This document shows positions 8,164-15,870 of a stretch of 27,465 nucleotides of DNA, one piece after another. Numbering within the stretch: position 1 is the stretch's first letter; each line of letters starts with the position of its first letter. The position numbers and the translations under genes were made by a program. Below the pieces are notes generated by a model. It worked only from the letters and a program-made list of their open reading frames with translations. It was not told where the DNA came from and did not search any database. Source of the DNA: a virus; the IMG/VR virus record IMGVR_UViG_3300032323_000590, positions 1 through 27,465 of that record; one strand, 5' to 3'.

Positions 8164-9315
8164 ATGCCTGCAAGTATTACTAGGTTTACTGAAGAAGATA
8201 TTGATCTTGCAGATAAGTATCTCGCCAAAGCTGATGCTTCATTGATACCTGCAAAAGGACTGTGGTCGTGGGGATTAAATAATGACGGTGGACTAGGTCA
8301 TAATGACAGAACTAATAGATCATCGCCAGTTCAAGTGGGGTCTCTAACTAATTGGAGCCAAGTTGATGCCGCCGTCAGTAATTCTGCTGCAATAAAATCT
8401 GATGGTACTTTATGGACTTGGGGTAACAATACACATGGACAGTTAGGTCTTGGTGACAGAACTAATAGATCATCGCCAGTTCAAGTGGGGTCTCTAACTA
8501 ATTGGAGACAGGTTTCTACTAGTCTTCATACATTAGCATTAACAACTAATGGAGGATTATGGGCATGGGGTAGAAACAACTATGGTCAACTAGGTCTTAA
8601 TGACCTCGTACATAGATCGTCACCAGTTCAGGTAGGATCACTGACTAATTGGAGTCAAATTTCTTGTACTTATCATTCATTAGCTGTTAAAACAGATGGT
8701 ACTTTGTGGGCATGGGGTAGAAACAACTATGGTCAACTAGGTCTTAATGACAGAACTAATAGATCATCGCCAGTTCAAGTGGGTACATTAACCAATTGGA
8801 GTCAAATTTCAGCAGGATTAGGACATTCATTGGCTGTTAAAACAGACGGTACTTTGTGGGCATGGGGCTATAACCGTTCAGACACACGTCAATTAGGTCT
8901 TCTTGATGCCATACACAGATCATCACCAGTTCAAGTGGGGTCTCTAACTAATTGGAGACAAGTTGCTGCTGGTGGTACGTCTAATTCATTAGGATTTTCA
9001 TTAGCTGTTAAAACTGATGGTACATTATGGGCTTGGGGTACTAACAGCTTTGGCAGTTTAGGTCTTGGTGATATCACACCTAGATCATCTCCAATTCAAG
9101 TTGGAGCACTTACTAATTGGAGTCAAGTTTCTGCTCGAAGTAGAGTTTCATTTGCTGTTAAAACTGATGGTACATTATGGGGTTGGGGTTATAACGACAT
9201 TGGTAACTTAGGTCTAAATGATAGAACACGCAGATCGTCACCAGTTCAAGTAGGATCACTGACTGGGTGGAGACAAGTTTCTGCTTCTTTCCTAACATTA
9301 GCTTTATTTAAGTGA
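8164..9315 (+). CDS. RCC1-repeat seven-bladed propeller protein 2 (383 aa)
   Basis: This is a paralogue of the proteins at 6323 and 11236. Its different leader (MPASITRFTEEDIDLADKYL, residues 1-32) looks helical and may be an attachment peptide. Seven RCC1-type repeats follow, starting GLWSWGLNNDGG and ending in LTLALFK. Repeat 5 carries a short insertion (YNRSDTRQLGLLD, then AAGGTSNSLGF). Several repeats are nearly identical at DNA level: 8304-8357 and 8454-8507 are a perfect 54-bp copy, and 8560-8604 recurs at 8707-8751. This indicates recent exchange between blades. It follows the DUF4376-like gene directly. I infer a virion adhesin with variable loops; no enzyme motif is present. Confidence 0.8.
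   Translation: MPASITRFTEEDIDLADKYLAKADASLIPAKGLWSWGLNNDGGLGHNDRTNRSSPVQVGSLTNWSQVDAAVSNSAAIKSDGTLWTWGNNTHGQLGLGDRTNRSSPVQVGSLTNWRQVSTSLHTLALTTNGGLWAWGRNNYGQLGLNDLVHRSSPVQVGSLTNWSQISCTYHSLAVKTDGTLWAWGRNNYGQLGLNDRTNRSSPVQVGTLTNWSQISAGLGHSLAVKTDGTLWAWGYNRSDTRQLGLLDAIHRSSPVQVGSLTNWRQVAAGGTSNSLGFSLAVKTDGTLWAWGTNSFGSLGLGDITPRSSPIQVGALTNWSQVSARSRVSFAVKTDGTLWGWGYNDIGNLGLNDRTRRSSPVQVGSLTGWRQVSASFLTLALFK
8304..8507 (+). repeat. Exact 54-bp repeat within propeller 2
   Basis: Bases 8304-8357 and 8454-8507 are identical, 150 bases apart, which is one RCC1 blade. They encode the RTNRSSPVQVGSLTNW part of blades 1 and 2. A second exact repeat, 45 bp, lies at 8560-8604 and 8707-8751. Identity at synonymous sites shows recent conversion or duplication, not selection on protein alone. 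Confidence 0.85.
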
Positions 9316-9349
9316 CATAAGTAATACTATATCATGAAAGGTCTACATT

Positions 9350-9901
9350 ATGAATATAAACATTGGTGCTGGTTACAAGCGTTTTCCTGGTTTCATCAAC
9401 ATCGACTCGGATAAAAACTGTAACCCAGATCATCTAGTCAATCTTGAGACAGAAAAACTTCCTCTTGAAGACAACTCTGTAGAAAAAGTCATCGCACATC
9501 ACATTCTTGAGCATCTTGGAGAAGGTTACTTTCATCTTCTCCAAGAACTCTATCGCGTATGTAAGCATGGTGCAATCATCGATATTCGTGTTCCGCATCC
9601 TAATCACGAAGTCTTTCTCAACGATCCTACTCACAAGCGACCTGTCACAGTAGATGGTCTCAGACTATTCTCTAAGCAGTTTAACAAACTTGAAATTGCA
9701 CGTAATGGCTCATGCTCAACGTTAGGTCTCATGTATGATGTAGACTTTGAAATTATTAACTATCAATACATTCATGATGGTTTTTATGATGACATCACGA
9801 AAACAATGACAAGACCTCAACTAGAAAGACTGTTTCGCGAAGCCTTAAATACAACAATTGAGATTCATATTCAGCTTATGGTGGTGAAAGATGCCGTTTG
9901 A
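9350..9901 (+). CDS. SAM-dependent methyltransferase (class I, 183 aa)
   Basis: The N-terminus MNINIGAGYKRFPGFINIDSD carries a minimal glycine-rich SAM loop (residues 3-8) followed by the acidic residue at the end of strand 2 (Asp19). LPLEDNSVEKVIAHHILEHL (38-57) is the motif-IV/V region of the Methyltransf_11 type, and RVCKHGAIIDIRVPHP (68-83) is the strand after it. At 183 residues it is short, lacking a separate substrate domain. Similar small methyltransferases are common in surface-polysaccharide clusters and in T4-like phage fibre regions. It overlaps the next glycosyltransferase-like gene by 11 bases, so the two are probably made together. The substrate is unknown; a sugar or a protein side chain is possible. 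There is no DNA-methylase NPPY motif. Confidence 0.75.
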   Translation: MNINIGAGYKRFPGFINIDSDKNCNPDHLVNLETEKLPLEDNSVEKVIAHHILEHLGEGYFHLLQELYRVCKHGAIIDIRVPHPNHEVFLNDPTHKRPVTVDGLRLFSKQFNKLEIARNGSCSTLGLMYDVDFEIINYQYIHDGFYDDITKTMTRPQLERLFREALNTTIEIHIQLMVVKDAV

Positions 9902-11246
9902 TATCAACTCTTCTGTTCTTATGAAAACTGTTTTTACTTGCAAGTCATCGGGTAAACTTGATGATGCGAAGAACTTTCTTGATATTGCAGCAAAGTATAG
10001 TTTTGAAGTCTCAACCCTTGATGAGATTGCATACCTACAGAACGAAGTAAAAGACTATGCAAATAGTATTGCAACTCTGAGAAAGTGCCTAGCTCTGTCT
10101 CAGAATCCACAAGAACATTATTCTATTCGTGCCAATCTTGCCAAGATGTATAACCATCTTAACGAACCGATGCTCAGTCTCGGTTACTCAAATGCTAATT
10201 TTGAGACCTCACAGGGTCAAGACTATGACACGCTGATGGAGATTGCATTCTCACATTATCTATACGGTGACTATGAAAAGTCTGAGAGCATAATGCGTGA
10301 ACTGAATACTGTTGAAGGGTTACCTGATCATGTCAAAGGTCGTATTTTATATAATCTTGGAAGCTATGACATCGAAAAAGGTTTATTCAAGCGCGGTCTG
10401 AGTGGCTTCATTCATATTGGTCATAAGATCGGTATATGGACACATCGTGAAAAATCAATGATACCTATGTGGGACGGTTCAAAGCAAGAAGGCAAGACAC
10501 TGCTCATTCATGCTGAAGGTGGTATCGGTGATGAAATCATCTGTATTCGTTTCATGAAGCATATTGAGCGCATGGGTATGAATCCTGTATGGTATACAAA
10601 CAACCAATCTCTAGTAGAAGTATTCAATAATAATGGCTTCAAGTGTATTTCTGATTTTAATGAAGTTGATTTATCCGATGCCGTACAGTGTATGGCAATG
10701 TATCTGCCCTTACTTCTTGATGTGGATAAAGATCAGCTATGGGAAGGTCCATATCTGAAAGTCAATGAAAAGTATCTTGATAAGTGGCGAAAAATTCTAC
10801 CAGAAGGACCTAAGCTCGCTTGCAAGTGGACAGGCAATCCACATTACGAGCAAGACTTACACAGAAGCTTGCCTATTGATTTCATAAACAATCTTGAGTT
10901 TTCAGGTACTAAGATCAATCTGCAACTAGAACCTGAGAACGACCAACCAAATATGTTCAATGCGGGAAGTATGATAAATAGTATTGAAGATACGCTCGCA
11001 ATTCTAAAGCTGTGTGATTATACGGTGACGAGTTGCACTAGCATTGCCCATATGTTAGGTGCCTTAGATGTTAAGGGTTCAGTTTGCCCGCCTATCGCAA
11101 CATACTATGTGTGGTTGGGCATGAATGAAAATAAGTCGAACTGGTATGGTGAGAATCTAAAAGTATTCAGACAGAAGAAGCATAGAGATTGGTCATGTGT
11201 TTTTGATGAAGTTCAAAAAACAATAAGAGAGAACAATGCCAAGTAA
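9891..11246 (+). CDS. TPR domain plus GT-B (GT9-like) glycosyltransferase (451 aa)
   Basis: The first half (about residues 1-190) is helical with TPR-like helix pairs (AKNFLDIAAKYSFEVSTLDE, then ANLAKMYNHLNEPMLSLGYS). The second half starts at about 203 with LLIHAEGGIGDEIICIRFM, the Gly-rich loop typical of TPR-linked glycosyltransferase family 9-like proteins, whose GT9 members include LPS heptosyltransferases. WTGNPHYEQDLHRSLP (about 306-321) and a C-terminal DYTVTSCTSIAHMLGAL (about 374-390) match the sugar-nucleotide binding region of that fold. The window also encodes HldE- and HldD-like enzymes, so ADP-heptose is a plausible donor. This is inference from context. The gene overlaps its neighbours by 11 bases on each side. 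Confidence 0.7.
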   Translation: MPFDINSSVLMKTVFTCKSSGKLDDAKNFLDIAAKYSFEVSTLDEIAYLQNEVKDYANSIATLRKCLALSQNPQEHYSIRANLAKMYNHLNEPMLSLGYSNANFETSQGQDYDTLMEIAFSHYLYGDYEKSESIMRELNTVEGLPDHVKGRILYNLGSYDIEKGLFKRGLSGFIHIGHKIGIWTHREKSMIPMWDGSKQEGKTLLIHAEGGIGDEIICIRFMKHIERMGMNPVWYTNNQSLVEVFNNNGFKCISDFNEVDLSDAVQCMAMYLPLLLDVDKDQLWEGPYLKVNEKYLDKWRKILPEGPKLACKWTGNPHYEQDLHRSLPIDFINNLEFSGTKINLQLEPENDQPNMFNAGSMINSIEDTLAILKLCDYTVTSCTSIAHMLGALDVKGSVCPPIATYYVWLGMNENKSNWYGENLKVFRQKKHRDWSCVFDEVQKTIRENNAK

Positions 11247-12372
11247 TTTTACGGTTGCTGGAAATGACACAGATAACATCTTTCTGCTGAGAACAGAAAC
11301 AGACGAAGATAATGGCCCATATTGGGGTATATGGACTGCGGGTAATAATGGTAACGGCCAATTAGGTCAAGGCGATATAGTACATAGATCATCACCAGTT
11401 CAGGTAGGTTCACTAAATTGGGCTAGAGTTGCGACCGGACGCCGACATACATTAGCTATCAGTCCAGAAGGTTCACTATGGGGTTGGGGATATAATAGTT
11501 TCGGTGTATTAGGCTTAGGTAATACCGTTCATAGATCATCACCAGTTCAAATTGGATCTTTAACTAATTGGAGTCAAGTTTCAGCTGGAGGATCTTCCTT
11601 TGCTATCGGAACAAATGGAACATTATGGGCATGGGGAATAAACAATAGCGGTGAATTAGGTATAGGTGTTTTAGGATCCGTATCATCACCAGTTCAAGTA
11701 GGTACACTAACTAACTGGAGTCAAGTTTCTTCTGGACTAGACCATACAATAGCGGTCAGAACAGACGGTACACTATGGTCATGGGGAAGAAATCAATATG
11801 GTCAATTAGGTCTTGGTGATACAACTGGCAGATCATCGCCAGTTCAGGTAGGATCATTGACCAATTGGAGTCAAGTTGGACAAGGTTTAGCATCATTTTC
11901 TATAGCAGTCAAAACAGATGGCACACTGTGGTCATGGGGCAGAAACACTGAAGGTCAATTAGGTCTTGGTGATATCGTTCACAGATCATCACCAGTTCAA
12001 ATTGGAACACTTACTAATTGGAGTAGAGTGGCACGAGGTTATAGGCATTGTCTTTCTGTTAAAACAGACGGCACTCTGTGGGCGTGGGGTAATGATGGTA
12101 GCGGTCAATTAGGTCAAGGTACTCCTACCAACAGATCATCACCTGTTCAGATTGGATCTTTAACTAACTGGAGTCAAGTTGCAGCCGGAGACTCTTCAAT
12201 GTCTGTTAAAACAGATGGAACATTGTGGGGTTGGGGATCTAATAATTACGGATCTTTAGGCCTTGGTAATACAACTTCCAGATCATCACCAGTTCAAATA
12301 GGAACAGCTACTAATTGGAGTCAAGTTTCTTTCAGTCGATATCATTTTGCAGCTATCAGAAGAATACGATAA
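11236..12372 (+). CDS. RCC1-repeat seven-bladed propeller protein 3 (378 aa)
   Basis: This is the third paralogue. The leader (MPSNFTVAGNDTDNIFLL, residues 1-35) differs from those of the other two. Seven RCC1-type repeats follow, from GIWTAGNNGNGQLGQGD to the last blade ending FAAIRRIR. The first blade lacks the usual WG pair (WTAG), and its linker is two residues shorter (SLNWARV instead of SLTNWxQV). A 48-bp stretch (11830-11877) is identical to one in propeller 1 (6932-6979), nearly 5 kb away. The gene overlaps the glycosyltransferase by 11 bases. Its place between modification enzymes suggests a link between these adhesins and glycan chemistry: either they bind the host glycan, or the enzymes decorate them. 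Confidence 0.8.
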   Translation: MPSNFTVAGNDTDNIFLLRTETDEDNGPYWGIWTAGNNGNGQLGQGDIVHRSSPVQVGSLNWARVATGRRHTLAISPEGSLWGWGYNSFGVLGLGNTVHRSSPVQIGSLTNWSQVSAGGSSFAIGTNGTLWAWGINNSGELGIGVLGSVSSPVQVGTLTNWSQVSSGLDHTIAVRTDGTLWSWGRNQYGQLGLGDTTGRSSPVQVGSLTNWSQVGQGLASFSIAVKTDGTLWSWGRNTEGQLGLGDIVHRSSPVQIGTLTNWSRVARGYRHCLSVKTDGTLWAWGNDGSGQLGQGTPTNRSSPVQIGSLTNWSQVAAGDSSMSVKTDGTLWGWGSNNYGSLGLGNTTSRSSPVQIGTATNWSQVSFSRYHFAAIRRIR

Positions 12373-12375
12373 ATA
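12368..12375 (+). promoter_or_regulatory. Probable T4-type late promoter GATAAATA
   Basis: GATAAATA overlaps the stop of propeller 3, 30 bases before the sulfotransferase ATG. It matches the NATAAATA late motif. It would drive the sulfotransferase and epimerase genes late in infection. Confidence 0.45.
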
Positions 12376-12405
12376 TCATGTATAAAAAATGCGAGTGTCT
12401 ATATC

Positions 12406-13161
12406 ATGCAAAAACAACTACACTTTCTCTCAGGTCTACAGAGGTCGGGATCAACTGTTCTAACTAAGATGCTGAACCAGCATCCCGACATCTTTGCCTC
12501 TTCTACATCACCTTTCATCGACTATCTTATTCCTGCCGTCGAACAACTCTATAACATTCAACAGAACCATTCATCTGGTCATTATGTGAATGTTCAGAGA
12601 ATCTTATCGACAGCAGCGTTTGCTTTCTACGATACAAACAAGACGCATATCATCGACAAGAATCGCGGATGGTTGACCAACTACGAAAACATCGATAGAG
12701 AGCTACAACAGAACCCAAAGATCATTCTAACACTCAGACCAATTGAAGAAGTCGTTGCATCGTTCTATAAGATTCTGGTTGTGAAGAATGAACTACAACA
12801 AACACCAGAAACTATCTACGAGGGTTTCATCAAAGACCTATTTGGTGAAATGATGAAGAAGGCATATCTGAAAGATAAACTCTGTATCGTGACTTATAAA
12901 GAAATTGTACAAGACGCAGAGAACACAATGAAGCGCGTCGAGAACTTTATTGAAGCCGAACATCATAACTATGACTTCAATAACATCAGAGATGATGATC
13001 CTGAGAACGATGAGAAGTGGGGTATTCCAGGTCTACATGATATCAGACCTACAATCAGTGTGACTTCTATACCACCTTCTGATATCATGACAAAGAGTGA
13101 GCTTTCATTCTGTAAGCAACTGACACAGACGCTCTACAAAGCATATGGTGTGAAGGAGTAA
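12406..13161 (+). CDS. PAPS-dependent sulfotransferase (251 aa)
   Basis: This enzyme moves a sulfuryl group from PAPS to a hydroxyl or amine acceptor. Residues 7-20 (FLSGLQRSGSTVLT) form the 5'-phosphosulfate-binding loop, with Arg13, Ser14 and Gly15 in place. ILTLRPIEEVVASFYK (107-122) is the 3'-phosphate-binding region, with Arg111 and Ser119. IIDKNRGWL (82-90) is also typical of bacterial and phage members. The length suits a soluble single-domain enzyme, with no membrane anchor. No strong Shine-Dalgarno is visible. It precedes the epimerase by two bases. An APS-kinase-like gene, able to supply PAPS, lies on the opposite strand about 0.8 kb away. The acceptor is unknown; a glycan on the host or on the virion is the natural guess. 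Confidence 0.8.
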   Translation: MQKQLHFLSGLQRSGSTVLTKMLNQHPDIFASSTSPFIDYLIPAVEQLYNIQQNHSSGHYVNVQRILSTAAFAFYDTNKTHIIDKNRGWLTNYENIDRELQQNPKIILTLRPIEEVVASFYKILVVKNELQQTPETIYEGFIKDLFGEMMKKAYLKDKLCIVTYKEIVQDAENTMKRVENFIEAEHHNYDFNNIRDDDPENDEKWGIPGLHDIRPTISVTSIPPSDIMTKSELSFCKQLTQTLYKAYGVKE

Positions 13162-13163
13162 TT

Positions 13164-13961
13164 ATGATTCTGGTTACTGGACACAAAGGCTTCATCGGCA
13201 GAAATCTTGCTAATCATCTTGAACAAAGAAACAACAAAGTCTACGGTCTAGATCGTAAAGACGGAGATGTGTTTGAACAATTGAATGACGTGCCTTGGAA
13301 AGATATTACTGAAATCTATCATCAAGGTGCCATTTCAAGCACAACAGAACAAAACGTTGACGCGATCTACAAACACAACATCAAGTTCAGCATTGATCTT
13401 TTTGAGAAAGCTATTGAGCATGAGATTATTGTTAAGTATGCATCTTCAGGTTCAGTATATGGCAACTCAAAAGACTATTCATACAACCCTCTAAACTACT
13501 ATGCCATGTCTAAGTTGACAGTCGATATGTGGGTCAAGCAGAACAAGCGCCGTTTCAAAAAGAACATTACAGGCTTTCGCTATTTTAATGTCTACGGCAA
13601 AGATGAAATGAAAGACGATCTTAGCACAAGCCCAATCTATCGCTTCAGCGAGCAAGCGAAGAGTACGGGCATCATCAAGATTTTCAAGGGATCGGATAAG
13701 ACGTTTCGTGACTTTATATGCGTAGAAGATATCATCAGCATTATCACTGACGATCACGCATTTGGTATATTTGATTTGGGCACAGGAACTCCTGTTAGCT
13801 TTCTTGAAGTCGCAGAACTCGTTTCAGAGAAGTACGACGCAGCCGTCAAGTTTATCCCTATGCCCGATATTGTAAAGGGAAAGTATCAGTTTTACACAAA
13901 GGCAAAAGATGAATACAATCACCATTTCATTTCAGTTAAAGATTGGTTAGCTAAGACCTAA
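13164..13961 (+). CDS. hldD: ADP-L-glycero-D-manno-heptose 6-epimerase-like (HldD-like SDR, 265 aa)
   Basis: This is an extended short-chain dehydrogenase. TGHKGFIG (5-12) is the NAD(P)-binding loop. The catalytic set is Ser94/95 (YASSGSVYG) with Tyr113 and Lys117 (YYAMSK). Specific resemblance to HldD/RfaD comes from HQGAISSTTEQN (53-64), FRYFNVYG (138-145), KTFRDFICVEDI, FDLGTGTPVSF and MPDIVKGKYQFYTKA, each with a close counterpart in the E. coli enzyme. HldD converts ADP-D-glycero- to ADP-L-glycero-manno-heptose. At 265 residues it is shorter than the roughly 310 of E. coli. Its 3' end overlaps the convergent APS-kinase gene by 15 bases. The HldE-like gene on the other strand would make its substrate. 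Confidence 0.8.
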   Translation: MILVTGHKGFIGRNLANHLEQRNNKVYGLDRKDGDVFEQLNDVPWKDITEIYHQGAISSTTEQNVDAIYKHNIKFSIDLFEKAIEHEIIVKYASSGSVYGNSKDYSYNPLNYYAMSKLTVDMWVKQNKRRFKKNITGFRYFNVYGKDEMKDDLSTSPIYRFSEQAKSTGIIKIFKGSDKTFRDFICVEDIISIITDDHAFGIFDLGTGTPVSFLEVAELVSEKYDAAVKFIPMPDIVKGKYQFYTKAKDEYNHHFISVKDWLAKT

Positions 13962-14747
13962 TTCTTTTCTGATTTTAGTTGCTGATATATTGTGAGTTGC
14001 ATCATCGAAGACTTCTTGTTCGATCTTGTAGCCCACATCTCTACCGTAAGTAATATTGACGATGTTAGGTACGACCATAATCGTATACTGCCCGTAGTAT
14101 TTGGGACCTAAAGCTTTATGAATCCTATCGATAACATCGTCAACATCAAATGGGTTGCTATCGTTCCAACCCTGACAGTCGCGAATCATAATGCAGACTT
14201 GACCAGTCTTGTCTAGCGCACGATTGAACAGAGCCATATGACCATCATGCCAAGGCTGCCAGCGACCTAGCATCTGCACTGTAGGCTTTCGAAAATCAAA
14301 TTGACTGGGCTTCTTCTTATTCAGAATGTCGCTCGCTATTCGCTGCGCCCATCCCTTAGCATCAAAATTAGTTATGCGATAGTCATACTTTGTCGGTGGC
14401 TCGAATATCTTATTTGTATCTTCATATCTACCCTTCTTGATAGTATCAAGCCAAATGATATAATCAGGTTCACCATTGCACGAAAAGACTTCTCGCATTT
14501 TTTGTGTTGGGCAGATAAACTCGCAGATAGATGTGACATTATTCTTCTTGTCCAACTTAGCTAGATCAGCCATGCGTTGAGCTTGTCTTAGTCTGCCGGA
14601 TTCGCTGAAGTCCCAATCTTCAAATAGCTTGCGAACATTATCAGCATTATGCCAGTTAATCTGTATCTTATCAAGTAAGATACTACTCAGTTCTTGAGCT
14701 AATGTTGTCTTACCAGAACCAGGTAGACCCATAATCAAAATCTTCAT
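13947..14747 (-). CDS. APS-kinase-like domain fused to HxGH nucleotidyltransferase (266 aa)
   Basis: The N-terminal domain (1-145) has a P-loop GLPGSGKT (7-14), followed by NADNVRKLFEDWDFSES and RLRQAQRMADLA. These align with the GDNVR...LGFS and RxxEVA regions of adenylylsulfate kinase (CysC), which makes PAPS. CEFICPTQKMREVF and the RYEDTNKIFEPP region also fit. The C-terminal domain (about 157-266) is a nucleotidyltransferase with GRWQPWHDGH (161-170) and ISATKIR (254-260), which are the two hallmarks of the cytidylyltransferase/NMNAT superfamily. ATG at 14747 is chosen over an upstream TTG because it forms a TGATG junction with the preceding gene. The C-terminal substrate is unknown; an ATP-sulfurylase-like activity is possible but its RNPxHxxH motif is not seen. 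It is the last gene of the minus-strand operon. Confidence 0.7.
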   Translation of the reverse strand: MKILIMGLPGSGKTTLAQELSSILLDKIQINWHNADNVRKLFEDWDFSESGRLRQAQRMADLAKLDKKNNVTSICEFICPTQKMREVFSCNGEPDYIIWLDTIKKGRYEDTNKIFEPPTKYDYRITNFDAKGWAQRIASDILNKKKPSQFDFRKPTVQMLGRWQPWHDGHMALFNRALDKTGQVCIMIRDCQGWNDSNPFDVDDVIDRIHKALGPKYYGQYTIMVVPNIVNITYGRDVGYKIEQEVFDDATHNISATKIRKELGLS

Positions 14748-15556
14748 CAACCAATCTCCTCTGTAATCTTTTGTCTTAATTCTACTGGCACGATCTCCGC
14801 CATAGACATTCTTCTGAGTGTTACTTCAACTTCTCGTTTCTTATTTGGTTCTCTTGAGCATTTTACATAGTCACATCCAGTCTTGATGAAGTTTTCCATA
14901 TCTTGTTCACGAAAGTAATGATTGACCAGAAACCATAATGTCCAATCATTAGTAGGATTGATCTCATATTCTTCCGTAAGCATCTTCAAGTAGAGTTCCG
15001 GTCTTGCCTTCTTCTTAAAGTCTTGATCGTGTATCAGATAGATATCGTCATTATATATTTCAACCTCTGATCGATCTTTATGTATCCATGATAGATGTTC
15101 GTAGATAGGCTGTGACCAGGTATAGTCATGTCGTCTATGTATCTTGTTTGTGCCGAGTGTCTTTGGTGGTCCTACACGAACAACATTCGAGTACAGGTCG
15201 AGACGATCACACGAGATGTTAGTCACATTAGGATTCCGTCCAATAGTCTTAATCATCTCATCAAGCACATTGATAGAGAAGTACTCATCTAGATCAGGCG
15301 ACAGCGCCCATTCTACATCATCTGGTACCATAGACAAGTTATATTTTCTAGCTACATCAAACTTCCATGGTGTAAACGTCTTCTGTTCTATAATAAGATT
15401 AGGGTCAGACTTGGTTGCTTCTTGAAATAGTTCGTATGTTCCGTCTGTTGAGCCGGTATCAAGAACAACCCGATAGTCAAACTTCTCGGTATAGAACAGC
15501 CACTTTTCTACAAACTGTTTTTCATTCTTACAGATAGTATATGCCGCAGTTTTCAT
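14747..15556 (-). CDS. Family 2-like glycosyltransferase (GT-A fold, 269 aa)
   Basis: The start MKTAAYTICKNEKQFVEKWL is the typical first strand and helix of GT2-type enzymes. VVLDTGSTDGTYELF (31-45) binds the nucleotide. ALSPDLDEYF (84-93) sits where the DxD metal site is expected, here as DLDE. The C-terminal half is helical and poorly conserved. No membrane segment is present, so it is a soluble transferase. The start overlaps the HAD gene by 4 bases (ATGA). In the operon it probably adds a sugar to a surface glycan or protein; donor and acceptor cannot be read from sequence. Confidence 0.75.
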   Translation of the reverse strand: MKTAAYTICKNEKQFVEKWLFYTEKFDYRVVLDTGSTDGTYELFQEATKSDPNLIIEQKTFTPWKFDVARKYNLSMVPDDVEWALSPDLDEYFSINVLDEMIKTIGRNPNVTNISCDRLDLYSNVVRVGPPKTLGTNKIHRRHDYTWSQPIYEHLSWIHKDRSEVEIYNDDIYLIHDQDFKKKARPELYLKMLTEEYEINPTNDWTLWFLVNHYFREQDMENFIKTGCDYVKCSREPNKKREVEVTLRRMSMAEIVPVELRQKITEEIG

Positions 15557-15870
15557 TTCTGTGTTATCCTATTTACACCTCTAAAATATCTGAGACTGTT
15601 CATGGCCTTATCATCTATGAATAAATCGAAAGAAGGCTTACCAGTCTGTATGCTCGTAAACTTACAGCCCCAAGATTCAAGCTGCTTCACGGTAAACTCT
15701 TGTAAGTCTTTACCAGAATTATTACCTCTAGCGGTCCAATAGTGAACTTCGTGACCTTTTGAATATAGTTCGTTTAGATGCTGTATTCTGTCATGATATG
15801 GTTTGCTATTAGCGTAGTCGCTGTCTTTCGTTTCACATATCGTATTGTCTATATCAACATAATAAATCAT
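15553..15870 (-). CDS. Small HAD-superfamily phosphatase (105 aa)
   Basis: This is a compact HAD hydrolase. YVDIDNTIC (4-12) carries the nucleophile Asp6 and acid/base Asp8 of motif I. YWTARGN (44-50) is motif II, with Thr46. Lys78 (TGKPS) is motif III, and FIDDKA (84-89) is motif IV. No cap domain fits in 105 residues. Related small HAD proteins occur in capsule and LPS sugar clusters. It lies downstream of an HldE-like kinase/nucleotidyltransferase, and heptose synthesis needs a bisphosphate phosphatase (GmhB), so it may fill that role. GmhB is a longer HAD protein, so this is only a suggestion. It overlaps both neighbours by 4 bases. Confidence 0.7.
   Translation of the reverse strand: MIYYVDIDNTICETKDSDYANSKPYHDRIQHLNELYSKGHEVHYWTARGNNSGKDLQEFTVKQLESWGCKFTSIQTGKPSFDLFIDDKAMNSLRYFRGVNRITQK

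Noticed and set aside
9327-12408. Repeated CTATATCATG at 9327-9336 and 12399-12408
   Set aside because: The decamer precedes two genes but overlaps the ATG in only one of them. In AT-rich DNA of this length it could be chance.
14000-14280. ATP sulfurylase domain in the C-terminal half of the APS-kinase fusion
   Set aside because: HxGH and ISxTKIR are shared by many nucleotidyltransferases. The sulfurylase-specific RNPxHxxH and GRDHAG motifs are not convincingly present, so only a general call is made.
14748-14750. TTG start for the APS-kinase fusion
   Set aside because: The ATG immediately after it makes a TGATG junction like other junctions here and leaves the P-loop at the usual distance from the N-terminus.
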